Position numbers and translations under genes: made by a program | Part shown: piece by piece, positions 63,995 through 64,000 of the stretch | How the letters are laid out: each line of letters opens with the position of its first letter | Position numbering within the stretch: the first letter of the stretch is position 1 | Notes under the pieces: model-generated | What the model was told of the DNA's origin: nothing | The model's input: only the letters and a program-made list of their open reading frames with translations | The model's database searches: none | NCBI GenBank assembly: GCA_022823185.1 | Contig: JAJDXQ010000037.1 | Coordinates: 58,660-122,659 of the forward strand | Direction of reading: 5' to 3' | Source of the DNA: Caldilineaceae bacterium | GTDB lineage: Bacteria > Chloroflexota > Anaerolineae > Caldilineales > Caldilineaceae | Length of the DNA stretch: 64,000 nucleotides

Positions 63995-64000
63995 GGGCAA

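Larger units (their letters stand above)
63612..64000. other. Repeat-rich end of the window
   Basis: 389 bases with no gene. It holds the third G-rich repeat (about 63817-63970) and the third 20-mer. Confidence 0.6.

Overview
The window is GC-rich, densely coding bacterial DNA. The gene mix suggests an Anaerolineae/Caldilineales-type member of Chloroflexota; this is inference from gene content. The pointers are CUT1-type sugar ABC transporters without linked ATPases, lipoprotein-type (partly Tat-type) solute receptors, enolase-superfamily sugar-acid enzymes, a phytanoyl-CoA-dioxygenase-like enzyme, a CdaA-type c-di-AMP cyclase and a bacterial homologue of animal ANKH. I saw no rRNA, tRNA, CRISPR array or complete insertion sequence.

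Layout. 1-1974 (-): oligopeptidase B, cut by the window edge. 2345-11477 (+): catabolic block with an LplB/YtcP/LplA-like ABC importer, an (alpha/alpha)-toroid-like protein, an enolase-superfamily enzyme, a Gfo/Idh/MocA dehydrogenase and a PhyH-like dioxygenase. 11787-14560: an XRE regulator divergent from a PMT-like glycosyltransferase, with promoters for both. 14668-17796 (+): ADP-ribosylglycohydrolase, DUF1907 hydrolase and a second enolase-superfamily enzyme. 18369-19601: cytochrome P450. 19602-23936: a repeat-rich, decayed stretch with a Fic/RecG-type C-terminal remnant, two copies of a G-rich dispersed repeat flanking a promoter-driven 80-residue gene and a 10-bp minisatellite, an ANKH homologue and a broken HigB/HigA-like toxin-antitoxin pair.

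23937-34536 (+): housekeeping run of GH13 glycosidase, lipid kinase, membrane protein, ornithine carbamoyltransferase, cdaA-cdaR-der, M28 peptidase and lgt. 34668-38439 (-): YlxP, lipoate ligase, YgfZ and an alpha/beta-hydrolase lipoprotein. 38783-41856 (+): LLM-class oxidoreductase, SMP-30 lactonase and a DUF4349 protein. 41888-45325 (-): second CUT1 operon. 45885-50544: aldo/keto reductase, DUF488, a small conserved protein, gamma-glutamyltransferase and a NYN protein with a cold-shock-like tail. 50826-55359: a TRAP transporter with two tandem receptor paralogues. 55493-63611 (-): SDR, TIM-barrel isomerase, [2Fe-2S] ferredoxin, glycerate 2-kinase coupled to an RloA/RloB (AbiL-like) pair, an NHL beta-propeller and a zinc alcohol dehydrogenase. 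The window ends in a third copy of the G-rich repeat.

How it fits together: most of the window looks like uptake and breakdown of carbohydrates, sugar acids and organic acids through two ABC systems and one TRAP system, with dehydrogenases, dehydratases and lactonase to process the products. The least conventional material is the rloA-rloB-glycerate kinase arrangement, the bacterial ANKH protein, the NYN/CSD-like fusion and the repeat-rich 19.6-23.9 kb stretch.
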